This document shows positions 28,539 through 40,800 of a stretch of DNA of 64,000 nucleotides, piece after piece (the first letter of the stretch is position 1; every line of letters starts with the position of its first letter). The notes under the pieces are model-generated. The model did no database searches and was not told the origin of the DNA. It worked only from the letters and a program-made list of their open reading frames with translations. Source of the DNA: Bradysia coprophila (taxonomy: Eukaryota > Arthropoda > Insecta > Diptera > Sciaridae); the NCBI RefSeq assembly GCF_014529535.1, contig NW_023503501.1:1246150-1310149 (forward strand). The letters are read 5' to 3'. A program made the position numbers and the translations under genes.

Positions 28539-31288
28539 TTACAAAAGCTTTTCAATCGCCGATGCAATATCCATCGGATCGGTCGTCGGTGCAAATCTAT
28601 CGACTGGTTGCCCCTTTTTATCGACCAAAAATTTGGTAAAATTCCACTTTAAAGCACTTCCCAGTGTGCCAGTCTGCTTGTATTTCAAATACTTGAACAG
28701 AGGCGATGCATTGTCACCATTCACATCGATCTTCTTGAACAGGTCGCCAAATTCAGCCTTTGCCGATTTTAGGTGGCACTCCATCGCCTCGCCATCTTCT
28801 TCGGGCATTTGTGATCCGAATTGATTGCACGGAAACGATAGGATACGCAAACCTGAATGACAAAAACATTTATTTACTGCCCGACCCACTGCTATCATCG
28901 CTGGTGCAACTTACCGGATTCGTAGTATTTGTCTTTCAATTGGTTCAATTTAGCATAGTTGTTCTTTGTCAGTCCGCATTCTGATGCAATATTGACGATA
29001 AGAACGACGTGTCCCTTGTATTTATCGAGTTTTACATCGTTTCCGAATGTATCTTTGACTGTAAAATCATAGATCGACTCGGCACTTTTGTAATCCGCTG
29101 GATTTTCCATTTTTACCTGTGGAAATTTCTACGTTATTTTATGTGTGTCAATAGGATAGTAGGAAAAAAAGAACTGAATACTGAATGCATTTCACACAGT
29201 GTCTGAAGCTGTCTCGTCCTTTATTTGAAATTAATAAGCGAGGCGTGCTCGTTTTCACACACAGGTACATTTAACAATACGGTCATATCGTGTTCGGGCA
29301 CTTTGAAATATATTATTTACACAAATTACGGACATATAACGGGGTTACTTGGAACACTTGCATTAATTTAAAATTCAATGACGACTGATTGATGCACGTA
29401 ATAGGTTTGTTCCGAGTAAATAACTGTAAAGTTTGCAGGTGTAAACACGATCTTTTACTGGTGGAACGAATACGATTTCATTTCAAAAAATTTATGAGGT
29501 TATGTCACTTTGAATGAAATTTGACAATTCGTATGGCCTTTGGAACAAACCTATATACATCATACGTTCGAAATTTTAGGATTGAGTTGCTTTTGCTGCA
29601 ACCACAATGTAACAACATTCTATTAACAGACGAATTAGTCAAACAGTGATGTAACAGTAGGTTTTGGAAGAACTATCCAATGTACTTTGGTTTACAGCAA
29701 AGTATCGCACAGGAATTATAGAAAAATGAAGCGACAATATGTAATAGTAATAGTCAACTTTCGCATAGGGCAGGCAGTAAATGATGTTTTGCACATTTAA
29801 CATATGCATTTACATTCCTTAATAGACCATTTTCAAGGCCGTTTAAAATGCCATCCACGTCAAGGAATGTCATCTACGTTAAACAAATCTGATACATCTG
29901 AACGAAACATTTAACGAAACTTAAGTTAAGTTACGTCTGAAAGTACTTGAAGATGATCTATAACGTAAAGCACGTAGGTTCTTCCAAATTTTTAGTTTGA
30001 AGAGTGAGAATACCATCGGGTCGAGCTATGATCTCTACTCACTCGTCAAAATTAAAATTTGGAAGCGCTGACGTAATAGCCACGGTGAGCTTCAAAATTT
30101 TTTTATTCTACCTCCCGTGGACATGTTTTTAGTGTTTTTTGTAGAGGGCGGCACCATGAGTAAGAATAACATAACGAGAAAATATTTCGGTGGGAAAATT
30201 TTTAATTAAATCGATTTTTCGTTTTTTTTTACCTGCGGGAAGCTTCAAAGACTGTTCGGATTCTACTGGTGACTCGTTTGATCACAAAAGATATAGTTGC
30301 TGTTTGAGAAGAACATGGCCTAAACCTCAATCAATTTCTTTATAAATTTTTCGTTAAAATTTTCGTCAAGTTGAGGTTAAGTTGCCTTCTGTGAATGAAA
30401 TTTGACATTTCGAAATGACCTTGGAAATAACTGTAAACCCGAACTTTGACAACACGAACTACTACGATTTCATCCACAAAGATGAACATAACCTAAATGT
30501 CAACCAAAATTTTCGTCAACCTCAAAGTTGAGGTTAAGTTTTACGTTGCCTTCTGCTGATTAAATTTAACATTTCGAAATGACCTTTGAACAAACCTATA
30601 TATCATATGAAGCGTTTAACACATCTAGGATTCAAAGGTTAAAAATTCCACGCATAGGGGAGAGGAATGAAAGTCCGTTGAAATTGTCATGGAGTAGTAT
30701 AGTCGAACATTAAACCAGGGCTCATTTTGAAAACTTTATTTCTAAAACATTCTGACAAAATTCCTTAAAATTCTGAATTTTTTTTTAGTTTTTTTCAGAA
30801 TTTAAATACCCGAAAATGAGCCATGCATTCAACACGATTACGAATTAACAAGAACTAGCAATCAATAAGCATTGTGTCGAGTAAAATCACACTTAAAAAT
30901 CGCAACGAATTGCTTATTTATTACGAGAACTCTCTTAAGTGGTTACAGTGGTTGTTTTTGTTAGCTCGAAAATGTAAATATTGTCACAACGCAATTGAAC
31001 GAGAACAATCGTAATTATTTCCAACGTAATGGTTTACTGGAAATTTCTTTATCACAATCAACAATCAATAGTCCAAATAATGAACGCAAAACAGCCAGTC
31101 AAAGGCCATAAAATGGAAATTTATATCCATTAAACATTGTATACACTACTTACTGTTGAAGCCGGACAGCTTTGTAAATTTACGGCAGTAGCAGCAAATA
31201 ATAGACCGACTGGGACGAAAAGCACTCGTTGACTGATGAGCCGACGATTCGTAAACAACGAATGAAGCATATTTCTTTTGAAAGTCAT
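28539..31288 (-). CDS. Glutathione peroxidase (Cys type, GPX4/PHGPx-like)
   Basis: Core exons on the minus strand are 28915-29110 and 28539-28852, giving 169 residues from the ATG at 29108-29110. Peroxidatic Cys45 sits in IASECGLT where vertebrate GPX4 has selenocysteine. Gln80, Trp135 and Asn136 (KWNFTKF) complete the tetrad. Cys91 (AMECHL) matches the resolving Cys of the Drosophila enzyme, which uses thioredoxin. The role is reduction of hydrogen peroxide and lipid hydroperoxides. An upstream exon 31154-31288 starts with ATG, encodes 45 residues (basic start, hydrophobic VLFVPVGLLFAATAV) and ends in GTAAGT. Splicing it to the acceptor at 29117 joins in frame through two extra codons and gives a 216-residue form with a secretory or mitochondrial leader. 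The short form would need another first exon or promoter. Confidence 0.93.
29497..30605. repeat. interspersed direct repeats in GPX intron
   Basis: A unit containing gaggttaagttgccttctg and gaaatttgacatttcgaaat, then gacctt, occurs at about 30366-30430 and 30528-30590, with a more diverged copy at 29497-29560. Two copies continue with aacaaacctatata. An inverted repeat also spans about 29980-30068. Confidence 0.55.
29824..29959. mobile_element. MITE of the AGATCATCTTCAAG family, copy A (in GPX intron)
   Basis: The left end agaccattttcaaggccg and right end cttgaagatgatct are inverted. The interior (aacatttaacgaaacttaag) matches copies at 48291-48438 and 48468-48710. Confidence 0.65.
31154..31288 (-). 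other. Alternative leader exon of the glutathione peroxidase
   Basis: 45 codons from ATG at 31286-31288 to a GTAAGT donor at 31148-31153. The phase-0 end matches the phase-0 acceptor before GTA AAA ATG of the core exon. Residues 1-20 contain five Lys/Arg, followed by a 15-residue hydrophobic stretch. Whether it targets ER or mitochondria cannot be decided from sequence alone. Confidence 0.7.
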
Positions 31289-33151
31289 GCGTACCTATTG
31301 CGGGAATACAATATTACCTATCTGTCGAATTACAAGTGATAACAACACTCACTTAATTGTCTCAACTATCACTCTGTTGTTACAATGACAATGTTTTCAT
31401 AAAGACCTTCTGTTCTTTGGCCAATCTATTTTATCATTTCGATCTCTTGTTTCTTCTTCTTGTTTTGTTTTGCCGAAGAAAATTTTATGATGTAGGGGAA
31501 TGAGGGGTAATACCGCTCACCGGGTAATACCGATCATTTAAAAATTTTGTTCGACTTTGTTCTAAGTGGTCGGCATTACCCTAAATTTTTAAGTGGTCGC
31601 CATTCCCCCACTTCTCTAAGTTGTTGCAGGTCAGTGACATCTATCAACAAATTAGAGGACCAATGTTGATAGATTTTATAGTTGTCATTTTTTGAATAAA
31701 AATTTTAAACAACGCCACCCCAGGCATGAACATAAGAATATTAAAGTTAAGATAAATTAACACGAAGCTGTTGAGGGAGATTTCGATTTTCGGTTATAAG
31801 TTGACATAAGATTATAATTATAAATAACTTTCGTCCGTATAAACTATGTGAAGTGTCCAAGGTAGATATAGCGTCATCTTTTCAAATCATCAAGTTTTAC
31901 GTCAACATCGCAATGCCCTTAATCTCCAAATAGTCCAGTAGAAATGGAAGTGCCCGTGTCCATGAAAGGTGCACGGGATGTCTTGGGTGATTTGGATAGC
32001 TCTTGGTACCCTGAAAAAGAAAAGTTCGGGTGCCAAGCTGAAATCCTGTCAGTTTCCGGGAAAAGGAGGGGGGAATGGCTACTGCACTAAAAGTAAAGAC
32101 TAGTGGAATGAACAATTCTAATCTAGATGAGGAAATAGCTTTCCCATTCCTTACATATCACGCTTCGAGATAGATCTGTAATCCGAGCTGTAATCGGAAA
32201 TGCAAGGTACATAGAGCGTCTGTAACTAATAGAGTGTTCCAGTTCGAACTCGAACACAAACACACAAAAACCTTCCTAGGGTGAGTGCTGTCAAAAAAAA
32301 AACAATAGAAATATTTAAAAAGCGAATTGCACAACGTTTTTGTTCTGGATTTTAAAAACAGTTTACCCAGCAAGGTTTGTGTGTGTTGGTGTTCGAATTC
32401 GCATTGGTACTCTATACAGTCCTGATGCGAAAAGTGAAATTTTAACGAAATTTTTTATTGAATTTTGTGAACCAATGCTGCCACCTCAATAATACCAAAA
32501 GTCTAGAATGTGTGTCCCAAAAAATCCCTCAGAAATTATTCCCTCGAATTCTTGAACTGGATAAAAGGTGGAACGTATGGGATGGTGGAATTGTGGGAAC
32601 TAATACACTATCACCTTTATAGTTCCAAAACTCCTGAAGGGAAGATGGTGTAGCATGCGAAAGTGCTTAAATTAAACCGTCCACAACAGATGCGTATACA
32701 CCTTCTCATTTACGGAACCGAAAACCAGAGAAAATTTCTGCAAAACACCCATTTTCGGCCTCGACACATAGAAACGCATTACCTCAATAATTCCAAAAGT
32801 TCAAAGAATGATCAAAATCGGCTTTCTCATCAGAAGAACGCTTGTACTTCCTGCGGCCGAGTAGCACAATTAAAGCCCATAGTTCGTGAACCGATTTTGA
32901 TAAAAAAGAACTTTTTCTCCGATTGGTGTGGGCAATGTAGCTCACTGCTTCATTAATCATGCGCTCTATACTTCGACATCCATCGTATCTCCGAACCAAC
33001 TCGACCGATTTTTCTCATTTGCAAACATGCACGCGAGATCAGAGACGAGTACGCAAATTCGGTAATGTCACGCCTTTTAATTGGTAAAACAATAAATATT
33101 CAATTGAATGAAGTGAAGGAAGTCTTGTGGGTCTCAGATCTACGTCCGCAG
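31289..33151. other. intergenic, probable repeat debris
   Basis: 31495-31620 carries repeated ggtaatac/gcattaccc motifs in both orientations (small fold-back). 32440-32490 and 32760-32810 share an acctcaataattccaaaag-like phrase. Open frames at 31897-32373 and 32663-32999 show no domain and overlap on opposite strands, so I do not call genes. Confidence 0.4.
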
Positions 33152-34759
33152 TTACATAAAATCACACAGATGCTGGGGCACATTAAATCCCACCGTTTTA
33201 CCGATCTGTGTGATAAGCTCCAACCCAACGGTGCATTGATGGCGAGCATTGCCGTCCATAACATTGTTTTCGCCCGACACATATGTGAGAAGTTTTAGCC
33301 GAACCAAACTGGGTATTTGTGACATTAGATTGCAATTCAGGTTGATTTTCTCGTCGATGATTGCGTAAAAGATGGCAAACAATCGGTCGAGATTGAACGA
33401 TTTGGGTCCCAGTTGCGTTGACAGTTTCTCGTTCACCTAACGGATGAACCGACAGTTTGAGTAAATTACATTTGTAAATTGGCTAAGACCGCAGCACTGC
33501 TTCTAGCATGAACATAGACAATATTCGGAGGCTGATGACATTACAGTAGGAACTGCATTTCTTTTGTTTGAATTAGGTGTTCATGCTAAAAGCAGTGCTG
33601 TGCCAGGACACATACCACGGCCTTTGATTTAATGTCTTGCAATCGTTTGCGTTGCTTGCCATGGTTTTTCATAAACAATCGCTTGTCCAATTTGGCATCA
33701 TTGTGGCTGGCTAAAAAGGCAGCTATGAGAAGATACTTTGCGTAAAATGGCAGCTCCAATTGTTGCATCTTTGTTGAGCCAAGGTCCGATGTAACCTGTA
33801 CGCGTACAGATTGGGAACAAATGGAATTTCTCAGTGAATTGGGCCAAGGAACGCCGAAATTTTACCTGATTTGAATCTTCGATCGAATCAAAGGTTTTCT
33901 TCGTCGAATTTTTCAGCACATCCGATATGTTGCGATACAGTTTTTGGATGTCCGTCATGGCCACATTCTGTTTTACAATCGGTTCACAATACTTCTGGAA
34001 ACAGTCACGGCTGGTCAGCAACAATTCTCGAATGTTGCGGCACGATCGAAGCGTTACGTTCAGGAACAGATGCAAAAAACTCTCGAAGAAATTCACGTCC
34101 ATCGCCTCGACTAAGGCCTCTGAATCGGAAACCGTGTCGCCATCCGTCACCACCAATTTCTTCTTCACAAATGCCTTGTAATCGTCGAATTTGTCCAGCA
34201 TAATGTTAAAGATCTCCTTCTGCGTGTACTGCGGCCAGTAGATCACAATCGTGTTTTCAAGACCGTCCTTCGGAGTCATCAAATCAATGTGCAGCGTAGA
34301 AATGAGAACACAGCACACATTCAAATCGCTCAACTCCTGCATCCGCATGAATATCGGCAAAATATTGTGTTCCATTTTCGACAGCATCTCAGCCGCATCA
34401 ATCACAATCACATACGATTCGGATGGATCACAATGTTCCAGTTCATCGAAAAAATCCCTTGCACTGTTGCATTTAGCGTACGGTGAGTACTGGTTTTCCG
34501 ACGATGGTTTGTGGTCGAAAACCCCATTCAGAATCGTCTCGAACAGAAGCTTTGAGGAGAAGCACTCATTGCAATTCACAACAATTGCATTCTGGATGGA
34601 ATGACGAATTAACGACGTTATTACTTTGGTTTTACCGGTTCCACTGGCACCGTAAACGAATATCGATTGGGGCAGACCGCTTTCGTCACTCACGTAATTA
34701 AGTATTTGGTCAACAATGCCATGACGATTCGTCTCGAATGTGTGGATCAGTTCTTCCAT
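33152..34759 (-). CDS. Orc5: Origin recognition complex subunit 5
   Basis: The minus-strand exons 33866-34759, 33616-33795 and 33152-33436 all join in phase 0 and give 452 residues, close to human and fly ORC5. The N-terminal AAA+ ATPase region has Walker A GASGTGKT (37-44) and Walker B VIVIDAAE (117-124). Family blocks follow: VNCNECF, LPIFMRMQEL, KYCEPIVK, LYRNIS, LPFYAKYLLIAAFLASHN, KRLFMKNHGK, LGPKSFNLDRL, then a winged-helix end (QCTVGLELI) finishing in LCDFM. As part of ORC it binds replication origins and loads MCM with CDC6 and CDT1. Translation through the first donor is open for about 50 more codons, but that segment has no family similarity and is intron. Intron 2 (179 bp) is largely a small inverted repeat. 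Confidence 0.96.
33490..33604. repeat. inverted repeat filling most of ORC5 intron 2
   Basis: gcagcactgcttctagcatg (about 33490, continuing aaca) is inverted at 33577-33602 (tgttcatgctaaaagcagtg then ctgt) with a 60-bp loop. The right arm ends about 12 bp from the exon 2 donor. Confidence 0.7.
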
Positions 34760-35763
34760 CGAAATCTGTTTTTATTATTGGTTGTATGCGTTGTCTGTCG
34801 GTTGAATATACGAAATGAAAACAAAAACAAAGCAGATGTCAATGTACCAACTATTCGCGCCAAAACCATTGTCATAGGTTCGGCAAAGTAGATGCAAATG
34901 AAGCGCGAAACATTTGAAATTTTATTATTTTATGTTAGACATACGTACATAGCATTGAACCAAGCATTAGAACAGATTTTTCTTTATGGAAAATTGGCCC
35001 CTTTTCTTACAAGCCCTTATATGAGAAATTTGGACTGCTTCGTCGAAGAGTCACCTCTTATACTTGGCTCAGTGTTATGATTGAATTGATCAGGAACGAC
35101 ATCTTACATTAGTGCACACTCTGGGTCACTATTTGCAATCATGTAGGAAATGAATTTCTCTGGAAAATTGCGTCATTTTTAGTACAAAGGCTCCGGGGGA
35201 TAGTATGCAAGCACCGACAGCACATCATCGTATTCATTTGATGGCTACAAAGTCAAGGTCGTCAAGGTTCTGGAACAGGTGAAGCCACTTGCGAAGGCTG
35301 TGAAACACAAATTTTGACAAGTTACATAGGCTTTGTTAAAGGCCAACACACACTAGCATCTAGTGTCAGTTAGTAATATGGGTATTTCTATTGTTAAAAC
35401 TGGTTTTAACCGATTTTAGCTGATTTAAACAATAGAAATATCGTATTCCCGATGACACTAGATGCTAATGTGTGTTGGCCTTAAACACACTCATTAAAGA
35501 TTGTCAACTTGATAAAAAAAAAATTGTCAAGTTTTATTTTCATACAATTTCTAGTGAGTGTGTTTAACAACACCTGTCTAAATGGTCGAAATTTGTGTTT
35601 CACCCGCCTTCGTAAGTGTCGTAACCTGTTCTTTCAGAATCTTAGAAAAAACAATATTTTTACAAGTTGACATTTCACACAATCCTTACTGAGTGAGTTT
35701 AACAAAACTTATCGAAATTGTCAAAATTTGTGTTTCACCGCCTTCGCGATCAACTCAGAAGTC
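34760..35763. other. intergenic with nested inverted repeats
   Basis: A fold-back at 35339-35482 is described separately. It is nested between related segments at about 35290-35318, 35590-35617 and 35728-35758, containing gtgaaacacaaattttgac in opposite orientations. No gene was recognised. Confidence 0.5.
35339..35482. repeat. fold-back element
   Basis: The left end aaggccaacacacactagca then tctagtgtca (35339-35368) is inverted at 35452-35482. An inner pair (tatttctattgtt / aacaatagaaata) extends the stem. Confidence 0.7.
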
Positions 35764-35771
35764 CCTTGGAC

Positions 35772-36579
35772 CAGGGGCGGATTACCCTATGGGAAATTCG
35801 GGACCGTGCCCATGGCGCTGGAAAAATTTGGCGCTGAGTTCAGTCACTAAATTGACAATTATTTTCTGAGTAGAAATTGTTTATTAGTTTCAAACTAAAA
35901 TTAAAAAAAATTTTGCCTGCGGCGCTCGTAAACTATCACAAAAAAAAAAAAAATCACAAAACTGTAGAGTGTTTGCGGATGCCTAATCTCGTAAAGCACA
36001 GTACGCACGAAGTTCCAAATTTTTATTCTGGCGAGTGCATGAGTTCACGGGTTAAAATTGAAAATTTCATTTCGCATGTCATAGTATTCAGTCCGAACAT
36101 TTACATAAAGAAATTATTTTGCCGGGAAACATGAATGGTGAAGTCTAAAATTATAGTCCTTTACATAATAAAAAGTGGAAAAAAAGGAAACCGCTCCTCT
36201 TCGATCTCTCAAACTAGTTCAAAATGGATGCCTCGAAAAAGAAAAGCTCGACGAATTGTGATGTGGTCTTCATGAACTAAAATTTGTAACTTTTAGCTCA
36301 TACCAGTGCTATGCCAATAATCAAAACAGCATTTTCTTGTGGTATCAGAATTTCTCTAGTGATGTCTGTTTTTGAAAATTTTCTTGCCCGCTGCGCTCGC
36401 AATTACATTTCATCCACTTCTATCGTAACACTACGATCCATTTCAATGGTCTCCGGAATGTACGTATCGAACAAGCAGTAATTTTCATTATTACCACCTT
36501 GTTTATAAGATATTCATATAGGAAAATTGGCGCTTAAATTACGTTTGCCAGTGGCGCTGAAAACCTTAATCCGCCCCTG
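35772..36579. mobile_element. hAT-type non-autonomous element, 808 bp, perfect 8-bp TSD
   Basis: It starts CAGGGGCGGATTA and ends TAATCCGCCCCTG. A perfect octamer duplication CCTTGGAC lies at 35764-35771 and 36580-36587. A GGCGCTG phrase recurs near both ends. No transposase frame is recognisable, so it depends on another element in trans. Confidence 0.9.
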
Positions 36580-36587
36580 CCTTGGAC

Positions 36588-37879
36588 AAAATAGTCAAAT
36601 TGTAGTCTAGCGTTTTTCTAAAATTATTTTATTTTTCAAGACCTGGTGGCATGTCCGATCTAATTGTTCGACTTCCAATTAAGTTCCAAACAAGAAAAAA
36701 ATTATCGGTGGAGAATGTTATTATAAGACACTTTGTTTCATATGCCAAAAAGGTTAAAAAAAAAAAAATTATAAATAATTTTGAGAGTCACTAAAAACAC
36801 GAAAGTTCGAATAGAAAGACAGTATTTCATCGGAAATTTTGCAAGCTTTCGGTACATAGTGTCTTCGAGGGATTTTTGTCGTAGACGTGTCGCCTTCGGC
36901 TCGAATATGCAAACTCTACCCTTGTCAAAATAACAGTTTTCAAACATAGGTACTTAATAGGGTGGGTCGTATTTTCATATTGTTTTTATTTTAAAAGGCC
37001 TGGCCCCAGGCTGTACTCAGAATTGACCACGGAATCCGAAACAGCAAAAAAAAATAATTTAGAAATTCATTTTTCCCTTGCCTCTAGGCTGATTTTTGAT
37101 TTTTGGGGTAGTAGCATGAAATTGCGCACAATGTTGACAGATATCTCGGGCAGTTGGGAACAGAAGACATTGCTGCTAACTGTAGTGAATAGCTGAGGAG
37201 GCCAGCTATGAAATACCATAAGAACGTTGTTGTTCTTCGCCTTCACTCGGGCAGGGTAACTCTGTCAGTGTTCCCAACTAAGACTTTTCAACCAAAAATT
37301 TTAACTTTATTTGCAAACAAAATCGGCAAATCACGACATAATACATCGTGTGAGGTATGTCTGAACAGGTAATCTCATAGAGAATCCATTGCAGAGACGT
37401 TTTTTGAAAACAAGTTGAAAAAACTCACAGGAGGTTTGTTTTTGAAGCCCAAAGTTGGCAATTTTTTGTTAGAATGAAAAAGTTAAATGAACAAAAAAGG
37501 TTCTAATCTGGTGAAATTGATAGTTTTATACCCTAAATAACAATTTTCTGAGCAAATAAACGTAAGTTCGTCGATTTTTGTCGATCCAGAGAAATGCCAG
37601 TCGATTTTCTGCACAAAATTGTCGAACTGTAGCGACTGTAAATTCAGGTTATGAGAGAAAAGAAAAGCGTTCACCAATGTGCATTTATTACAAAGTCTTC
37701 TTCAACACTTAAATTACAAAAATATTTCAAAATATCGTAGTGTTATAGTATGTTGTATGGATGAGGCTGATAAAAAGCATGGTACAGTGTGAATATATTC
37801 TCTTAATAACAAATTATATATCAAAATACGCTCTAAGTATGTGTCACAGATTGTTGTATGTTTTGTCGATAGCGCTGAC
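36588..37879. other. intergenic, no gene recognised
   Basis: A short inverted pair (ttgggaacag at about 37156 and gttcccaac at 37271) and AT-rich sequence are seen. This is the 3' flank of cryptochrome-2. Confidence 0.3.
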
Positions 37880-40800
37880 CTACGTCATTCTAGTCGGATC
37901 GTTTTCATTTTCCGCTTCCATGAAACTATCGAAATTTTCATTTAATTCACATTTTCGATGTTTGCTATGTCCGCCATCTTTCTGATCATCGTCGACGTAA
38001 TTCGATGCGTTTGCATTTAAGCTACTGGCTGAAAAGTCAAAGTTTTCAAATTTATCGTCGTTATGAGTCTGTCTATTGTACGAATACGCTAGAACTGTTG
38101 TGTGTGAATTCTCTCGTTTACTATTGTAGTTAACATTTTCAGCAAACAGTTCCGGTTTGAACTGATGCAGTTGGTGCGCATAGCTTTGTCTGTAGGTCGA
38201 ATCACTCGGAATCGATATACGTTGCGGCTCTTTAGCTGCGTACGTTGTTATTGGCAACACGGTGTTAATTACTTGTGAAACGTGCAGAAAACCTTTGTCT
38301 AATTGTTGAACTGCTGGAACATTGTCGTTCGATGTATTTAGATTGACTGACAATTGTTTACCTAAATGTACAGAAAAAAGGTTTCAGTTAATTGTAATGA
38401 AACCCGTGGTCCTGCAACACACACACCCCTCTTATTATTTGTATTATTTGCATTTCGAAATTTAGACAGTTGTTGATAGGCCTGCCTCATGCGGTCCATA
38501 TTTATGCGGCTAGCTCGGATATGATTCACTATTGGTAATGGATAGTCCTGTCCTATTATACACTTAGCAACACGTTGTACATCTTCTGGGGCGCTCCATG
38601 GCTCGTGAATGTAGCGTAACGGAAATGTCTAAGAAATCGACCAAATTTTAATCTGTTCTGTTGAATACAATGTTCGCGCTAACATTACCTTTAGACAAGG
38701 CAAATACTTCCGTATGTAATCACCGTTTGGATCCGCTTTGCGACCGAATCGTACTGGACAGTAACAATGGAAAATTTGTTGAAAAAATGACGATCCTACA
38801 AAGAAAATGTTTATTTTTACAATTAAAATTGTTTCCGAGCGCGCATCCAGTATACCTGACAACCACATCCACTGTCCAGCATTTACGGACCAATCGGCAT
38901 CCAAAAGTAGTTCATCAAAAACTTTCATCCCTTCCTCCCAAGATATCCACAAATCACCTGTCGAAAGATATTTAATTTCAATAAAACCCACACACTCAGC
39001 GAATGTTGCATGACAATTCACCTCTAGTAAGGAAACACGCGACAGCATGTCGAGCAAGGTGATGTATCCATCCTTCGTTTCGCAATTGTGTCATTATAGC
39101 ATCTATCCATGGAAAACCGGTAAAACCCTACAGGTCAATAGATTCTTATCAATTTCTGTCAGTTGACAATTGTTCATTTCGTTCAATAATACCATTGCCC
39201 ACTTGACGAGTGCATCTGGGTTCTTCTGCCATGGAATCTGTACGCATATTGGATTGTTTTGCATTCTATCGAAATTAGAGTTTTTCGTAGCTACGCAATA
39301 AAAAAATTCTCTCCACAGCAATTGACCATGTAGGGAGAGTGGTGGACAGGCCTTTTTTATTTTTTTGTAAAGATCTAACGATTGTAAATTAGAAATGAGT
39401 TTTAAAACAAAAACTTTTTATAAAAGTAGTGTGTGCTTTACATGCATCAAACGACCCGTACGTACCTAGTTCAATATACATTTACCTAATTGTCGTAGCA
39501 ATTAGCATTTGTCATGCATGACATAGAGCCATAGTAACCAAATTTTCTTCGTTTATTTGGCCCGTCATAGGGTAAAAAGTGTTTAGTGTTCAAATATGCC
39601 TTGTCGACCTAAAGAGACTATGCCCGAATACAATGGAAAGTATAAGAGGTGACTGACTCTCTTTGAATTTTTTCGGTGAATTTTTGTGATAAAATTTTCC
39701 ATAAATTTTCGGGAAACTGTCCTGCCATTTCCCCATGACGGGCCCTAATAAAATTCAAAAAATATGGAAAATTGAGAAAATGTTTTGGCAAACTAGTCCT
39801 TGGTCTTTCCCTTTGAATCCCTCGAGGGGGAAACCACTCTTTTTTATTGATGTGATTAACATGTTTAACATGATTAACCAGTGATTAACATGATGATGAA
39901 TTGGTGATTTACCAGCATTTGACCGGGATAACAGGGGCACTTTTAAGATTTTTGAGTAAATACACACTTTTCAAAAGTTTTTACACATTCGACATTTAAA
40001 TTTCGTATATAGCATCCTCAACGTTGTTACAATTAACTTTGTTTTAACTTGGAAACCGGGACTATTTTTGGTAAATTGATTTCCGAAATTTGCCTAGATT
40101 TTAAAAATTTTGTCAAATTTGTAACTTAAAAAACATATTCGACAAAATTTTAACATAGTTTTATTTTTGTACACTTTCGAACCAAAATCTTAAAATTTTG
40201 GTGAAGTTTCGAATTTTTGTTTTATGTTTTACATGTGACTGGAAAATGTCGGTAGTATTCGAGCCTTGATTCTAGCGATATAGTTTATTGTAATGATTCA
40301 ATAAATAAATAGAAATCATTCGAAACTGAAAAATATAACTGCACGTTGAGCACAAGAGACAAGAGACTATTTTACTGTAAAACATACCTAACATAAACAA
40401 GAACAAACCGCAGCCCCACAAAATCTTTCTCTGATACGAAAATCATTCTCATAGAATTCGGAACAGATAAACTTTGTTGAAAAATAAGAAACCGAGACAG
40501 CTTAACTAACAAAATTTTATTTGAAATTATCAGAGCAACTAAAAGAAAACCAAAAAAATCTGCTCAAGTGACTTATTTGAAAAATTCATTATCATTCCAG
40601 ACACAAACATTCTAGATAAAGTATCTTTGTTGATAAAGAGCCACCGTTAAAGTTTAGCCGGTCATTTTAAATTTATTATTTCAACAAATGTTTTCTTTTC
40701 GAAAATGCTATTTGCAGTTCCTGCAAATAGTTGTTCATGGAGACTATTCGCAGTTCCTGCAAATAGTGGTTCATGGAGACTATTCGCAGAACATTTTTCT

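Noticed and set aside
33698-33865. Continuation of the ORC5 exon 1 reading frame
   Set aside because: The stop-free extension lacks ORC5 similarity, while splicing at CAG|GTAAAA to 33795 restores the family sequence.
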